From the NCBI RefSeq assembly GCF_019891545.1, contig NZ_JAHDIU010000009.1, positions 62,001-126,000 of the forward strand: a stretch of 64,000 nt of DNA, written 5' to 3'. The notes below the pieces were generated by a model. It ran no database searches. It was not told where the DNA came from and was given only the letters and a program-made list of their open reading frames with translations. Origin of the DNA: Flavobacterium coralii (GTDB lineage: Bacteria; Bacteroidota; Bacteroidia; Flavobacteriales; Flavobacteriaceae). Positions 51,900-60,236 of the stretch are shown piece by piece. A program made the translations under genes and the position numbers. How positions within the stretch are numbered: position 1 is the stretch's first letter; each line of letters opens with the position of its first letter.

Positions 51900-51936
51900 C
51901 TAAAAAGCCACACCTCATAATGAAGTGGCTTTTTAG
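51900..51936. terminator. Perfect 12-bp terminator hairpin
   Basis: CTAAAAAGCCAC pairs exactly with GTGGCTTTTTAG around a 13-base loop, 42 bases past the small gene. The stem carries its own T-run. Confidence 0.85.
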
Positions 51937-52108
51937 TATATGCAGGTAATGGAAGAAAAATAATAAAAATAGATGTTGATGATAATTTGATAGCATTTAC
52001 TGTTTTTAAGAACATAATTCTCATATTATTATATTTAAGATGTTATAAGTTTTCAGTTCGCCCGATAAATACATTCAGGAGGTACTATGCTGATAAAATA
52101 TATGCAAA

Positions 52109-52138
52109 AACCCGATAAGATTAATTTCCTATCGGGTT
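52109..52138 (+). terminator. Second terminator in the 318-base gap
   Basis: AACCCGATA pairs with TATCGGGTT around a 12-base loop and is followed by GATTTTTAA. No gene is recognised between the two terminators (51937-52108), which suggests another short transcript or simply spare sequence; the rest of the gap holds nothing I can name. Confidence 0.75.
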
Positions 52139-52175
52139 GATTTTTAACTTATATTTGATAATAAAATTTTGAGAT

Positions 52176-52343
52176 ATGACCTTTAATGAAAAACTAATAG
52201 AACTTGCACAAGAGGCGTATGTAATTGCAGATAAAGATGAAAGTGCTCATACAAATCTAATTAATAGGCACGCAGACATAGTAACTTATATGGTTAGAAA
52301 TGATTGTAAGCCGACTGATGAATATATTGAAGGGTTGGTGTAA
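52176..52343 (+). CDS. Small acidic protein, 55 residues
   Basis: The frame from ATG 52176 gives 55 residues of soluble helical character (EKLIELAQEAYVIADKDE), with one Cys near the end. It lies between two terminators, one 37 bases before and one 33 bases after, a strong frame for a one-gene unit. I do not recognise a family. Confidence 0.55.
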   Translation: MTFNEKLIELAQEAYVIADKDESAHTNLINRHADIVTYMVRNDCKPTDEYIEGLV

Positions 52344-52375
52344 TATAGATATAGTTACCAATAATAAAATACATG

Positions 52376-52401
52376 AAAGGTCCCACATTTGCGGGACCTT
52401 T
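52376..52401. terminator. Bidirectional terminator between the 55-residue gene and the SDR gene
   Basis: AAAGGTCCC pairs with GGGACCTTT around an 8-base loop, with T/A runs on the two sides. Confidence 0.85.
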
Positions 52402-52420
52402 TTATAAGTAGCTAAATCTT

Positions 52421-53269
52421 TTAGAAATCTGTAGCGGTGCTTACATGTTTCCAGTTTTCAGTTTCATTGTGAAGGAAACTTATCTTGTTTTGTGCCATCT
52501 GCAGCGCGTCACTACCAAGGAATAAATATAAAGGTGCATTCTCAATACCTGCAACTTTTAGTATCTCTGCAACGCCTTTAACCGGGTCGCCCTGCTGGTT
52601 GCCTTTAATCTGGTTTTGGTGTATAGATAGTACATTGCGCACTTCTTTATATTCTTCCATTTGTTTTGCAGGAGTGATAAGCGAATCAGACTCCAAAAAG
52701 TTGGTCCTGAAGTATCCCGGTAATACAAGGCTTACCTTTATGCCGAAGGGTTTAGCTTCTACCTGAAGGGCTTCAGTAAAGCCTACTACCGCAAACTTGG
52801 TGGCACAGTAAATTCCGAAACCCGGAAAACCGCCTGTTACGCCGGCAATAGATGAGATATTAAAAATATGTCCTGATTCTTGCCTGCGCAGGTGCGGCAT
52901 TACCTGCCTGATAACATTAAGGGAGCCGAATACATTTACATCAAAATTATGTCTTGCTTCAGCATCGCTTAGTTCTTCAAGGCTGCCTGCAAGTCCGTAC
53001 CCGGCATTGTTTACCACATAATCTATCCTGCCGAATTTCGCTATGGTTTCGGCAATAGCATTACCAACGCTGGTTTCATCAGTCAGTTCTACTTCAAGCG
53101 GGAGAAAGTTCTCACTATCAGTACCGGCAGCTTTTTTAAGCCCGTCAATACTGCGTGATGTTGCTGCAATAGCGTCTCCGTTTGCCAGTACCTGCTTAAT
53201 AAATTCAAGCCCAAAGCCTTTGCTTGCGCCAGTTACAAACCATACTTTTTTTGCACTTTGATTTTCCAT
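52421..53269 (-). CDS. Short-chain dehydrogenase/reductase
   Basis: The 282-residue SDR has the classical GASKGFGLEF cofactor loop near the start, the NNAGYG motif, catalytic Ser in NISSIAG and Tyr-x3-Lys in YCATKFAV. Substrate cannot be inferred; homologues are labelled oxidoreductase. An AraC-type regulator lies 85 bases upstream in the same direction, a pairing often seen where the regulator controls the reductase. A -7 box is at 53295-53302. Confidence 0.93.
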   Translation of the reverse strand: MENQSAKKVWFVTGASKGFGLEFIKQVLANGDAIAATSRSIDGLKKAAGTDSENFLPLEVELTDETSVGNAIAETIAKFGRIDYVVNNAGYGLAGSLEELSDAEARHNFDVNVFGSLNVIRQVMPHLRRQESGHIFNISSIAGVTGGFPGFGIYCATKFAVVGFTEALQVEAKPFGIKVSLVLPGYFRTNFLESDSLITPAKQMEEYKEVRNVLSIHQNQIKGNQQGDPVKGVAEILKVAGIENAPLYLFLGSDALQMAQNKISFLHNETENWKHVSTATDF

Positions 53270-53294
53270 ACTGTTTGTTTTTTTAATTACAATA

Positions 53295-53302
53295 CAAAGG
53301 TA
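53295..53302 (-). promoter_or_regulatory. -7 box for the SDR gene
   Basis: TACCTTTG on the minus strand, 25 bases before the ATG at 53269, lies between the AraC-type regulator gene and the SDR gene. Confidence 0.55.
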
Positions 53303-53354
53303 TGGGCAACTTGTATGCTGCTTATTGCTCAGGGCAAACCAATAATTGCAAAAA

Positions 53355-54251
53355 TCAAACAGTCCTGTATCGTGACGGAGTTAACGAGGTATGCTTCCTG
53401 AAGAAATTATTAAAGTGTGAAGCTTCTTCAAAGCCAAGGCTGTTGCTGATTTCAGCTACATTCCAGTCTGTATGCCTGAGCAATGCTTTGGCTTCAGCTA
53501 CAAGCCTTTCGCTTATAATGGCGGTAGTGGTTTTGCCTGTGGTCGCTTTTACGGCACGGTTAAGGTGGTTAACATGCACAGCTAAGCTTTCGGCAAAACT
53601 ACGCGCCGATTTCATGGTAAAGCGCTGCTGCGGTGTCTCAATGGGGAACTGCCGCTCTAACAGCTCGCGGAAAACAGATGTAATACGGGTATTTGCATTA
53701 GGGTGGTCATATAAATTAGAAGCCGGTTCTGTTTTTAGTGCCAAGTGTATTAATTCGTTGAGGTAACTGCGCAGCAGGTCATACTTAAAAGCATAATCTG
53801 ACCCGATCTCGGTAAGCATCTTTTCAAAAACAGCTACAATTGCCTGTTCATCAGTCTGGTTTAATATATATGAAGGCTTACCGCCAATGGCAAACATAGG
53901 CAGTTCCTGAAGGCTGCCACGCAGCTTTTCTGTAAAAAAAGGTTCTGTAAAGATGCAAAAATAGCCTGTTGCCTCGCCCGAAATGTGTTCCCAGGTATAA
54001 GGAACCTTCGGGTTAAAGAAAATCATAGAAGTGCCATCTACCTCAATACTTTTATCGGCATAATGGTAGCGGTTAACGCCCCTTATAAGTGTTATTTTGT
54101 AGTAATCACGACGGGCATACTGAATTGTGGTAGTACCGGAAAGGCAGTCTTCTATCCTGAAAATGTTAAAGTGCCCTGCTGTGGCATTAATATTTTCGGG
54201 CAGCGGCTGCATTTTATGCTCATAAAATTCTTTTAGGCCTTCTGTTTTCAT
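53355..54251 (-). CDS. AraC-family transcriptional regulator
   Basis: The 298-residue product has an N-terminal cupin-like sensing domain and a C-terminal AraC DNA-binding domain (about 195-295; LVAEAKALLRHTDWNVAEIS and FEEASHFNNFFRKHTSLTPSRYR). I start at the ATG at 54251; the next upstream codon is TTG, less likely. It most likely controls the SDR gene downstream. Ligand unknown. Confidence 0.92.
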   Translation of the reverse strand: MKTEGLKEFYEHKMQPLPENINATAGHFNIFRIEDCLSGTTTIQYARRDYYKITLIRGVNRYHYADKSIEVDGTSMIFFNPKVPYTWEHISGEATGYFCIFTEPFFTEKLRGSLQELPMFAIGGKPSYILNQTDEQAIVAVFEKMLTEIGSDYAFKYDLLRSYLNELIHLALKTEPASNLYDHPNANTRITSVFRELLERQFPIETPQQRFTMKSARSFAESLAVHVNHLNRAVKATTGKTTTAIISERLVAEAKALLRHTDWNVAEISNSLGFEEASHFNNFFRKHTSLTPSRYRTV

Positions 54252-54268
54252 AAGATGCAAATTTCAAA

Positions 54269-54276
54269 CAAAGATA
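54269..54276 (-). promoter_or_regulatory. -7 box for the AraC-type gene
   Basis: TATCTTTG on the minus strand lies 17 bases before the ATG at 54251. Confidence 0.5.
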
Positions 54277-54301
54277 CAAAAGTCCTTGTAAAGAATAAGG
54301 C

Positions 54302-54511
54302 CTACGATTTCTTTACAAACTCGGTGCGGAGTACCATAGCCACTTTATTTACGCGGCAGTCTATCTCGGCAGGATCATCGGTAAGGCGAATGTTCTTTAC
54401 GGTAGTGCCTCTTTTAATAACCGCTGAAGATCCTTTTACTTTAAGGTCTTTAATTACGGTTACAGTATCGCCGTCATTTAATATATTACCGTTGCTGTCT
54501 TTTACTTCCAT
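54302..54511 (-). CDS. PhnA C-terminal-domain small protein
   Basis: The 69-residue product corresponds to the C-terminal domain of the PhnA/YjdM family ([23 protein letters not shown] and [11 protein letters not shown] motifs). The N-terminal zinc ribbon of full-length PhnA is missing, and so is any phosphonate gene nearby, so the old name alkylphosphonate protein should not be taken as a function. It overlaps the end of rluF by 26 bases in the same direction, which suggests translational coupling. Confidence 0.85.
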   Translation of the reverse strand: MEVKDSNGNILNDGDTVTVIKDLKVKGSSAVIKRGTTVKNIRLTDDPAEIDCRVNKVAMVLRTEFVKKS

Positions 54512-55310
54512 AGTTTTGGTTGGTGTTTTTATGTTTGTCAGGGTTTGGTTTGCTGTTGTTACGAGGTGCAGTCTTTGGCAGGCTGGCCTCTTCTGTTTTG
54601 CTGCTGGGTTCTATCAGCTTGTTAAGTTCTTTAATTTCGGCAGGGGTTAGCTCCCTGTAGCGCCCAACGGCAACATCAAGCGAAATATTAATAATACGGA
54701 TGCGCTTAAGCGCTGTAACCTCATACCCCAGGTATTCGCACATACGGCGTATCTGGCGGTTTAGGCCCTGCGTGAGCACTATCCTGAAAACATATTTGCT
54801 TATCTGCTCTACTTTACATTTGCGGGTAACGGTATCCAGTATCGGTACACCATTGCCCATGCGCTGTATGAACCTGTCGGTAATGGGTTTATTTACCGTA
54901 ACTACATATTCCTTTTCGTGGTTGTTGCGCGCGCGCAATATCTTGTTTACAATATCGCCGTCATCTGTCATAAAAATAAGGCCTTCGCTTGCCTTATCAA
55001 GCCTCCCTATCGGGAAAATACGCTTTGGGTAGTTAATGTAGTCAACAATATTGTTTCTTACATCCTGGTTAGTAGTACATTCTATACCCACCGGTTTGTT
55101 GAATGCCAGATAGGTGTGCCGCCCTGTTTTTTCGCGTATGAGTTTTCCATCAATGCGCACTTCATCATCCGGAGACACTTTTGTGCCCAGTTCCGGCAAT
55201 ACCCCGTTAATCGTTACACGGCCTTCTTCAATCAGCTTATCGGCTTCCCTACGGGAGCAATAGCCTGTTTCTGCAATAAACTTATTAAGCCGTTTCAGTT
55301 CGTCTTCCAT
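54486..55310 (-). CDS. rluF: 23S rRNA pseudouridine synthase (RluF type)
   Basis: RluF isomerises a uridine in 23S rRNA (position 2604 in E. coli) to pseudouridine. The 274-residue product has an N-terminal S4 RNA-binding domain (about 5-55), the catalytic Asp in GRLDKASEG, and the [21 protein letters not shown] segment specific to RluF. A basic, Asn/Lys-rich tail of about 35 residues follows. The 3' end overlaps the PhnA-like gene by 26 bases. Confidence 0.93.
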   Translation of the reverse strand: MEDELKRLNKFIAETGYCSRREADKLIEEGRVTINGVLPELGTKVSPDDEVRIDGKLIREKTGRHTYLAFNKPVGIECTTNQDVRNNIVDYINYPKRIFPIGRLDKASEGLIFMTDDGDIVNKILRARNNHEKEYVVTVNKPITDRFIQRMGNGVPILDTVTRKCKVEQISKYVFRIVLTQGLNRQIRRMCEYLGYEVTALKRIRIINISLDVAVGRYRELTPAEIKELNKLIEPSSKTEEASLPKTAPRNNSKPNPDKHKNTNQNYGSKRQQR

Positions 55311-55339
55311 GCTGTAAAAATAGTGAATTTTGGGCTGTA

Positions 55340-56182
55340 TCAGCCTTTAAGGAACATGCAGATTTGATTGTACAACCTGTCATCATGCATGCTGTGCCCA
55401 AGACCGGTTGTCGTTACAAACTGGGCATTTTGCCATGCTGCGGCTATCTTTTTACCTTCTTTATAGCTTACCACCTCATCATCCTTATCATGCGCCAGAA
55501 ATCCGGGAATGGTTATTTTTTTGGCGAACAGGCTACCTGAAAATTCATCAATCTTAATTTTAAAATGCTCAAAAAAGTGTTTTTTAAGCATTACAAATAC
55601 ATTACTGTTCAGGCTAAGCAGGCCTGCATAGTTGGTAAGTAGTGTGTTAAGGTCGCTCGGTGCACCTAAAACTACCATTTTTTGTATAATTTGGTTAGGA
55701 TAGTGCGACTGGTAATAGAGCGCTGTAGCCCCACCGACAGAGTGGCCTATCAGGTAATCGGGTTTAAGGCTGCGGACTATGATATCGATGAACTCAGCAT
55801 AGCGGGGAATATTAAATTCATGTCCTGACGAGAGGCCGTGTGCAGGAGCATCAAGCGCAATAATGGTATAATTATCTTTGAGAAGGTAAGGGATAAAAAT
55901 TTCCCAGCGGGAGGCATTGCTTTCCCACCCGTGTACCAGCAGTACTTTTTTTTCGCCATTGCCCCATTTGTACATCTGGAACAAAAACTGGTCGTGCGTA
56001 AGCATTTCGGCTTCGGCTTCTTTTAGTATATCCGGGAGCTGTTCCTGTGTGAGCCTGCCGTCGCGTGGTGTGCTGAAATACTTATAGGCTAGTGTACTGG
56101 CTTTTTTAGGGGCTATATAGCCAAGCAGGTTAATATAAAGCCCGATACTTTTTGTGAGTATATAGGTAAGAACCTTTTGCAT
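55340..56182 (-). CDS. Alpha/beta-hydrolase
   Basis: The 280-residue hydrolase has the oxyanion [10 protein letters not shown] segment, nucleophile Ser in [10 protein letters not shown] and the catalytic His near the end (GLGHSMHDD). The N-terminal 25 residues are hydrophobic and may anchor the protein. I start at ATG 56182; an in-frame start at 56335 would extend into the neighbouring gene. Substrate unknown. It lies 29 bases before rluF in the same direction. Confidence 0.88.
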   Translation of the reverse strand: MQKVLTYILTKSIGLYINLLGYIAPKKASTLAYKYFSTPRDGRLTQEQLPDILKEAEAEMLTHDQFLFQMYKWGNGEKKVLLVHGWESNASRWEIFIPYLLKDNYTIIALDAPAHGLSSGHEFNIPRYAEFIDIIVRSLKPDYLIGHSVGGATALYYQSHYPNQIIQKMVVLGAPSDLNTLLTNYAGLLSLNSNVFVMLKKHFFEHFKIKIDEFSGSLFAKKITIPGFLAHDKDDEVVSYKEGKKIAAAWQNAQFVTTTGLGHSMHDDRLYNQICMFLKG

Positions 56183-56193
56183 GTAGTAAAAAA

Positions 56194-56216
56194 AGCCCCC
56201 CGCATGGCGGAGGGCT
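56194..56216 (-). terminator. Terminator of the CT398-like gene
   Basis: AGCCC-CCGC and GCGG-GGGCT pair with one mismatch around a 3-base loop; on the minus strand a run of seven U follows, just past the stop at 56223. Confidence 0.85.
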
Positions 56217-56222
56217 GTTGTA

Positions 56223-57002
56223 TTATAACTTAGCGAACAATTGTTCCATTTTTTCTCTTTCTTCATCGGCAAGCACGCTGTCAACAAGTATCCTTCCGCT
56301 GTGCTCGTCAGTAAGTATTTTTTTACGGCTGGCAATTTCCATCTGGGTTTGCGGCGGTATGGTGAAATAAGAACCTGCCGAAGCGCCCCTTTCTATTGAA
56401 ACTACTGCAAGTCCATTCCTTACGCTGCCACGAATCCTTTTGTAAGCGCTTAAAAGCCTTTCTTCAATCAGTGCTTCAAACTCGGCAGACTTTTCCATAA
56501 GGAAGTTTTCTTCTTTCTCAGTTTCAGCCATTATAGCGTCAAGCTCCGATTTTTTGTGCTGCAGGTGTGTTTTCCTGTCTTCCAGCTTCTGCTCACTTTG
56601 CTCTATAACTTCTTTTTTGTGCTCTATAGAAGCGCGCATTTCTTTAATATGCTTTTCTGCAAGCTGTATTTCAAGCTCTTGGAATTCAATCTCTTTAGAA
56701 AGGGAGTTGAACTCGCGGTTGTTGCGCACATTCTTTTGCTGTTCTGTATACTTTTTGATGGCAGATTTGTGCTCATCGATAGCATTTTTCTTTTCCTTAA
56801 TCTGGTCTTCAATTGACTCAAGGTCGCTTTTCAGTTTTTCAAGCCTTGTGGTAATTCCTGCCACTTCGTCTTCCAGGTCTTCCACCTCAAGCGGAAGTTC
56901 GCCGCGCACATTCCTTATTTCGTCTATTCTTGAATCAATTAACTGTAAATCGTAAAGTGCCCTTAATTTATCTTCAACACTTATTTCCTTGGTAGTAGCC
57001 AT
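56223..57002 (-). CDS. Coiled-coil protein of the CT398/C4-zinc-ribbon family, zinc site lost
   Basis: The 259-residue product is a long helical hairpin (about 10-180, heptad-rich Glu/Lys/Leu) followed by a short C-terminal domain (about 185-255, SYFTIPPQTQMEIASR, SGRILV). This matches the CT398 / DUF164 family, whose C-terminal part normally has four cysteines binding zinc. Here no cysteine is found in the whole protein, so the zinc ribbon has degenerated, as in other Bacteroidota. The family has been tied to RNA or sigma-factor binding in Chlamydia, not tested here. It may be transcribed with the Nif3-like gene. Confidence 0.87.
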   Translation of the reverse strand: MATTKEISVEDKLRALYDLQLIDSRIDEIRNVRGELPLEVEDLEDEVAGITTRLEKLKSDLESIEDQIKEKKNAIDEHKSAIKKYTEQQKNVRNNREFNSLSKEIEFQELEIQLAEKHIKEMRASIEHKKEVIEQSEQKLEDRKTHLQHKKSELDAIMAETEKEENFLMEKSAEFEALIEERLLSAYKRIRGSVRNGLAVVSIERGASAGSYFTIPPQTQMEIASRKKILTDEHSGRILVDSVLADEEREKMEQLFAKL

Positions 57003-57113
57003 ATTTGTAAGTACTTAACTATATTTGTTTTTCTTCCGAATAAAATGAATGCAAAATTAGCGATTTTTTTCGTAACATACTTAACTATACGAAAAAATGT
57101 ACTAATTAGAAAA

Positions 57114-58205
57114 TCAGAAGTATTTTACCGGGTTAGTATCTACCTCTGTAATTAATACTGGTGTTTCGGTAATTTCTTCAAGGTAACCGGCAATGTAGTC
57201 TTTTACATAGCGCTCACTTTCATAATGGCCAATATCTGCCAGTAGTATTTTTCCTTCGGCTTCGTAGAAATTATGGTATTTTAAATCGGCTGTAAGATAA
57301 GCGTCAGCGCCCGCTGCAATAGCATTTTTAATGGCAAACGCACCTGAGCCGCCCAGTACAGCAACTTTTTTTATCTGCTTTCCGGTAAAGGCGCTGTGCC
57401 TTATGCCACCGCACTGCATTTTCTCTTTAACCATTAAAAGAAATTCTTCCTCATCCATGGGTGTTTCAAGCTCTCCGATCATACCCAATCCGATATTCTG
57501 GTGGCGGTTCTGCAGGTTGTACACTTCATAAGCCACCTCTTCATAAATATGGTTGCTGAAAAGTGCTTTAAGTATTTCAGCTTCAAGGTGCTTTTCAAAA
57601 GTGACTTCAATTTTAATTTCACGGCTTTCAACAAATTCGCCTATCGCTCCAATTACAGGGTTACTTTCGTTATTTCCGAGGTAAGTACCAATGCCCTGCG
57701 AATTAAAGCTGCAGTTTTCATAATTACCAATATTGCCTGCCCCGGCATTAAAAAGTGCATTACGAAGTTCATCTGCATTTTCTGGGGTTGTATAGGTCAC
57801 AAGCTTACGGATGTAGTTTTCCTTAGGTATCAGTATTTTGGTATTAGTAAGCCCTAATGCTTTACAGAATATTTTATTTACACCCCGCTTGTGGTTATCT
57901 AATGCGGTATGTACCGCATAAATGGCAATGTCATTCTTTATAGCTTTAAGCAAAGCGCGCTCTACATAATTTTTACCGGTTATATTTTTTATCCCCGAAA
58001 ACAATATGGGGTGAAAACAAACTACAAGATTACAGTTCTTAGTAATGGCCTCGTCGATAACAGCTTCTAATGCGTCATGGCAAACCAATATGCCTTTAAG
58101 CTGTGCATTTTTATCGCCAGTCAGTAGCCCTACATTATCAAAATCTTCTGCATAAGCAAGTGGTGCCATACGTTCAAGCAGGGCAATTGCATCGGTAATC
58201 TTCAT
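57114..58205 (-). CDS. Nif3-like dinuclear metal-centre protein
   Basis: Nif3/YbgI proteins form hexamers with two metal ions per subunit; the enzymatic activity is thought to be GTP cyclohydrolase-like but is not settled. The 363-residue product is the long form with a PII/CutA-like insert in the middle (about 120-235). Metal ligands are visible in CFHPILFSG, HTALDNHKRGVN and the C-terminal DIGHYESE. It is on the minus strand, 111 bases upstream of the CT398-like gene, a frequent partner. Confidence 0.92.
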   Translation of the reverse strand: MKITDAIALLERMAPLAYAEDFDNVGLLTGDKNAQLKGILVCHDALEAVIDEAITKNCNLVVCFHPILFSGIKNITGKNYVERALLKAIKNDIAIYAVHTALDNHKRGVNKIFCKALGLTNTKILIPKENYIRKLVTYTTPENADELRNALFNAGAGNIGNYENCSFNSQGIGTYLGNNESNPVIGAIGEFVESREIKIEVTFEKHLEAEILKALFSNHIYEEVAYEVYNLQNRHQNIGLGMIGELETPMDEEEFLLMVKEKMQCGGIRHSAFTGKQIKKVAVLGGSGAFAIKNAIAAGADAYLTADLKYHNFYEAEGKILLADIGHYESERYVKDYIAGYLEEITETPVLITEVDTNPVKYF

Positions 58206-58266
58206 TTATGCTGGTGTTTTAGTTTGGTTCAAATATACTATTTGTGGCTGTTGCAGCCAATAAAAA

Positions 58267-58283
58267 AACTGCCGATGGCAGTT
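58267..58283 (-). terminator. Terminator of the 78-residue lipoprotein gene
   Basis: AACTGCC pairs exactly with GGCAGTT around a 3-base loop, with a U-run on the minus strand, 6 bases past the stop. Confidence 0.8.
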
Positions 58284-58289
58284 GTGTGC

Positions 58290-58526
58290 TTAGTTACATT
58301 CGTAACCCGAGTCTTCAGCGCTGCTGATGTATTCTTCATAGTCTATAGTTGTATCCTGGTCATTAAGGTAGGCATTCCCGTTTTCTCCCTCACAAACAGA
58401 TTCGGATATATTAACTCCTTCCTGATTAAATGTACATACAGCACAGTTAGAACTGCTGTCGTCAGATGAGCATGAAATAATTACCATTACTGCAAATGCA
58501 GCTACTGCAAAAACAATTTTTTTCAT
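58290..58526 (-). CDS. Small cysteine-containing lipoprotein, 78 residues
   Basis: The product has a lipobox (VIISC, Cys19) followed by SSDDSS, an acidic surface-export-type signal, and a short body with four more cysteines (NCAVCTF, SVCEG, YECN) that could form two disulfides. No family is recognised. It is convergent to no close gene and has its own terminator, so it is a one-gene unit. Confidence 0.7.
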   Translation of the reverse strand: MKKIVFAVAAFAVMVIISCSSDDSSSNCAVCTFNQEGVNISESVCEGENGNAYLNDQDTTIDYEEYISSAEDSGYECN

Positions 58527-58666
58527 TTGAATATTTTATTTAAAGTTTAAAATTAAAAAATCATTCATTTACAGGCATTGATAATGAAGTTAAAACATTT
58601 ATAAATTATACTAATTATCACTTTAAACAAATTTTAAATTTTTATATGTTATTAAAAAAATATTAT

Positions 58667-58674
58667 TATGTTTG
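58667..58674 (+). promoter_or_regulatory. -7 box for the 141-residue lipoprotein
   Basis: TATGTTTG lies 30 bases before the ATG at 58705. Confidence 0.5.
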
Positions 58675-58704
58675 CCAAAATCTTAACATTAACACATTAC
58701 TACT

Positions 58705-59130
58705 ATGAAAAAATTATTAATGGTTTCTGCACTTGCCTTAGCAGGTTTAACGTTTACAGCTTGTGGCAGTGATGATGACGGCGGATCAAGCGCATCACTT
58801 GAAGGAAAATGGTATTTTTCTAAGACGGGTACTGCTGCAGGAGGCCAGGAAGTATTTATTGATTATGACCACGAAGAAGGTTGTGAGAAAGACTATGTTG
58901 AGTTTGTTGAAGGTGGTGTTTACAGGGATGTATCACACTGGAGCGACTGTGAAACTGATGTAGAAACAGACTCTTGGTCAAGAAGTGGAAATACTATTAC
59001 TATTGGTGAAGGGGCAGATGCAGTTTCAGGAACAATCAAGAAGCTTACAGGCAGCGAACTAAGAGTAAGTACTACAGAAGAATTTGGCGGACAAACTTTT
59101 AATTCTATCACTGTATTTACAAGAGAATAG
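58705..59130 (+). CDS. Lipocalin-like lipoprotein
   Basis: The 141-residue product has a lipobox (TFTAC, Cys20) and then GSDDDGG, the most strongly acidic surface-export-type signal in the window. The rest is beta-rich, with LEGKWYFSKTG and ITVFTRE strands, similar to lipocalin-like domains (PF13648). Two cysteines in the body may form a disulfide. Function unknown. Confidence 0.78.
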   Translation: MKKLLMVSALALAGLTFTACGSDDDGGSSASLEGKWYFSKTGTAAGGQEVFIDYDHEEGCEKDYVEFVEGGVYRDVSHWSDCETDVETDSWSRSGNTITIGEGADAVSGTIKKLTGSELRVSTTEEFGGQTFNSITVFTRE

Positions 59131-59157
59131 TTTTAAAACTGATTTATCTTAAATTTA

Positions 59158-59180
59158 AAAGTGCCCATATTGGGCACTTT
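59158..59180 (+). terminator. Terminator after the lipocalin-like gene
   Basis: AAAGTGCCC pairs with GGGCACTTT around a 5-base loop, followed by further T. It lies 27 bases past the stop and just before lpxK. Confidence 0.85.
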
Positions 59181-59210
59181 TTTTATATTTACATATCAAT
59201 TAATAAAGCC

Positions 59211-60236
59211 TTGCGAAAAATTTTACTGCCATTTTCCCTGATATATTTATTTATAACTGCTATAAGAAATGTTCTTTACAACAAAGGCATCTTTAAAAGT
59301 TATTCATTTCCGCTGCCTGTTATTGTTATTGGTAACCTGAGCACAGGTGGCACAGGTAAATCTCCAATGACCGAATATTTGATTCGATTATTAAAAGATA
59401 ATTATCAACTCGCTACCTTAAGCAGGGGATATAAAAGAAAAACAACTGGTTTTGTATTGGCAGACAGCAAAGCAACTGCCCAAACCATTGGCGACGAGCC
59501 TTACCAGTTCTATACTAAGTTCAGCGATATTACAGTAGCTGTAGATGCTGATAGGGTGAATGGCGTTAACAAGCTGCTTAGCATGAACAACAGGCCGGAT
59601 GTAATTGTGCTTGACGATGCCTACCAACACCGCAGGCTAAAAGCAGGCTTTTATATTTTGTTGACGGCTTATTCTGATTTGTATGCAGATGATTACCTGC
59701 TCCCTGCAGGCAATTTGCGCGAAAGCAGGGCAGGGGCAAAGCGTGCGGATGTTATTGTTGTAACCAAGTGTCCGCTTGGTTTAACGCCAAATGAGCAGGA
59801 GGCTGTCATAAAAAAACTGAAACCAATAAAAGGGCAAAAGGTGTTTTTTAGTTTTATCGGTTATGATGATCATGTATATTCTGAAGCAGGTAAAATAGCG
59901 GTAAATGAAGTAAAGGAAAAGTCAAAAATACTGGTTGCAGGCATCGCCAAACCAAAGCCTTTCTTTGAATATGTGAAAGGTAATGATGATATCATTAAAC
60001 CCTACCCTGACCATCATGATTTTACTGAAAAGGAAATAGCAGAACTTACAGCTCTTGCCGATAACAGAATTATAATTACCACCGAAAAAGATTATATGAG
60101 GCTTAAAGGCAAGATACCAGCCGGCAAATTATATTACCTGCCTATTAAAACCGTATTTTTAAACAATAGCGGGCAATTTGACAAAACAATTTTAGATTAT
60201 GTGGGAAAAAGTACAGCAAACAGTAGAATACATTAA
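59211..60236 (+). CDS. lpxK: Tetraacyldisaccharide 4'-kinase LpxK
   Basis: LpxK phosphorylates the lipid A precursor at the 4' position. The 341-residue product has an N-terminal membrane helix, the Walker A motif in NLSTGGTGKSPMTEYL and the DDAYQHRRL motif. The first codon I can support is TTG at 59211; no ATG or GTG is in frame between the preceding terminator and the first conserved residue. The 3' end overlaps punA by 38 bases in another frame, a strong sign of translational coupling although the two pathways are not linked. Confidence 0.95.
   Translation: MRKILLPFSLIYLFITAIRNVLYNKGIFKSYSFPLPVIVIGNLSTGGTGKSPMTEYLIRLLKDNYQLATLSRGYKRKTTGFVLADSKATAQTIGDEPYQFYTKFSDITVAVDADRVNGVNKLLSMNNRPDVIVLDDAYQHRRLKAGFYILLTAYSDLYADDYLLPAGNLRESRAGAKRADVIVVTKCPLGLTPNEQEAVIKKLKPIKGQKVFFSFIGYDDHVYSEAGKIAVNEVKEKSKILVAGIAKPKPFFEYVKGNDDIIKPYPDHHDFTEKEIAELTALADNRIIITTEKDYMRLKGKIPAGKLYYLPIKTVFLNNSGQFDKTILDYVGKSTANSRIH

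Noticed and set aside
54302-54511. Phosphonate utilisation gene phnA
   Set aside because: Only the C-terminal domain is present, no phn genes are near, and the family name is historical.
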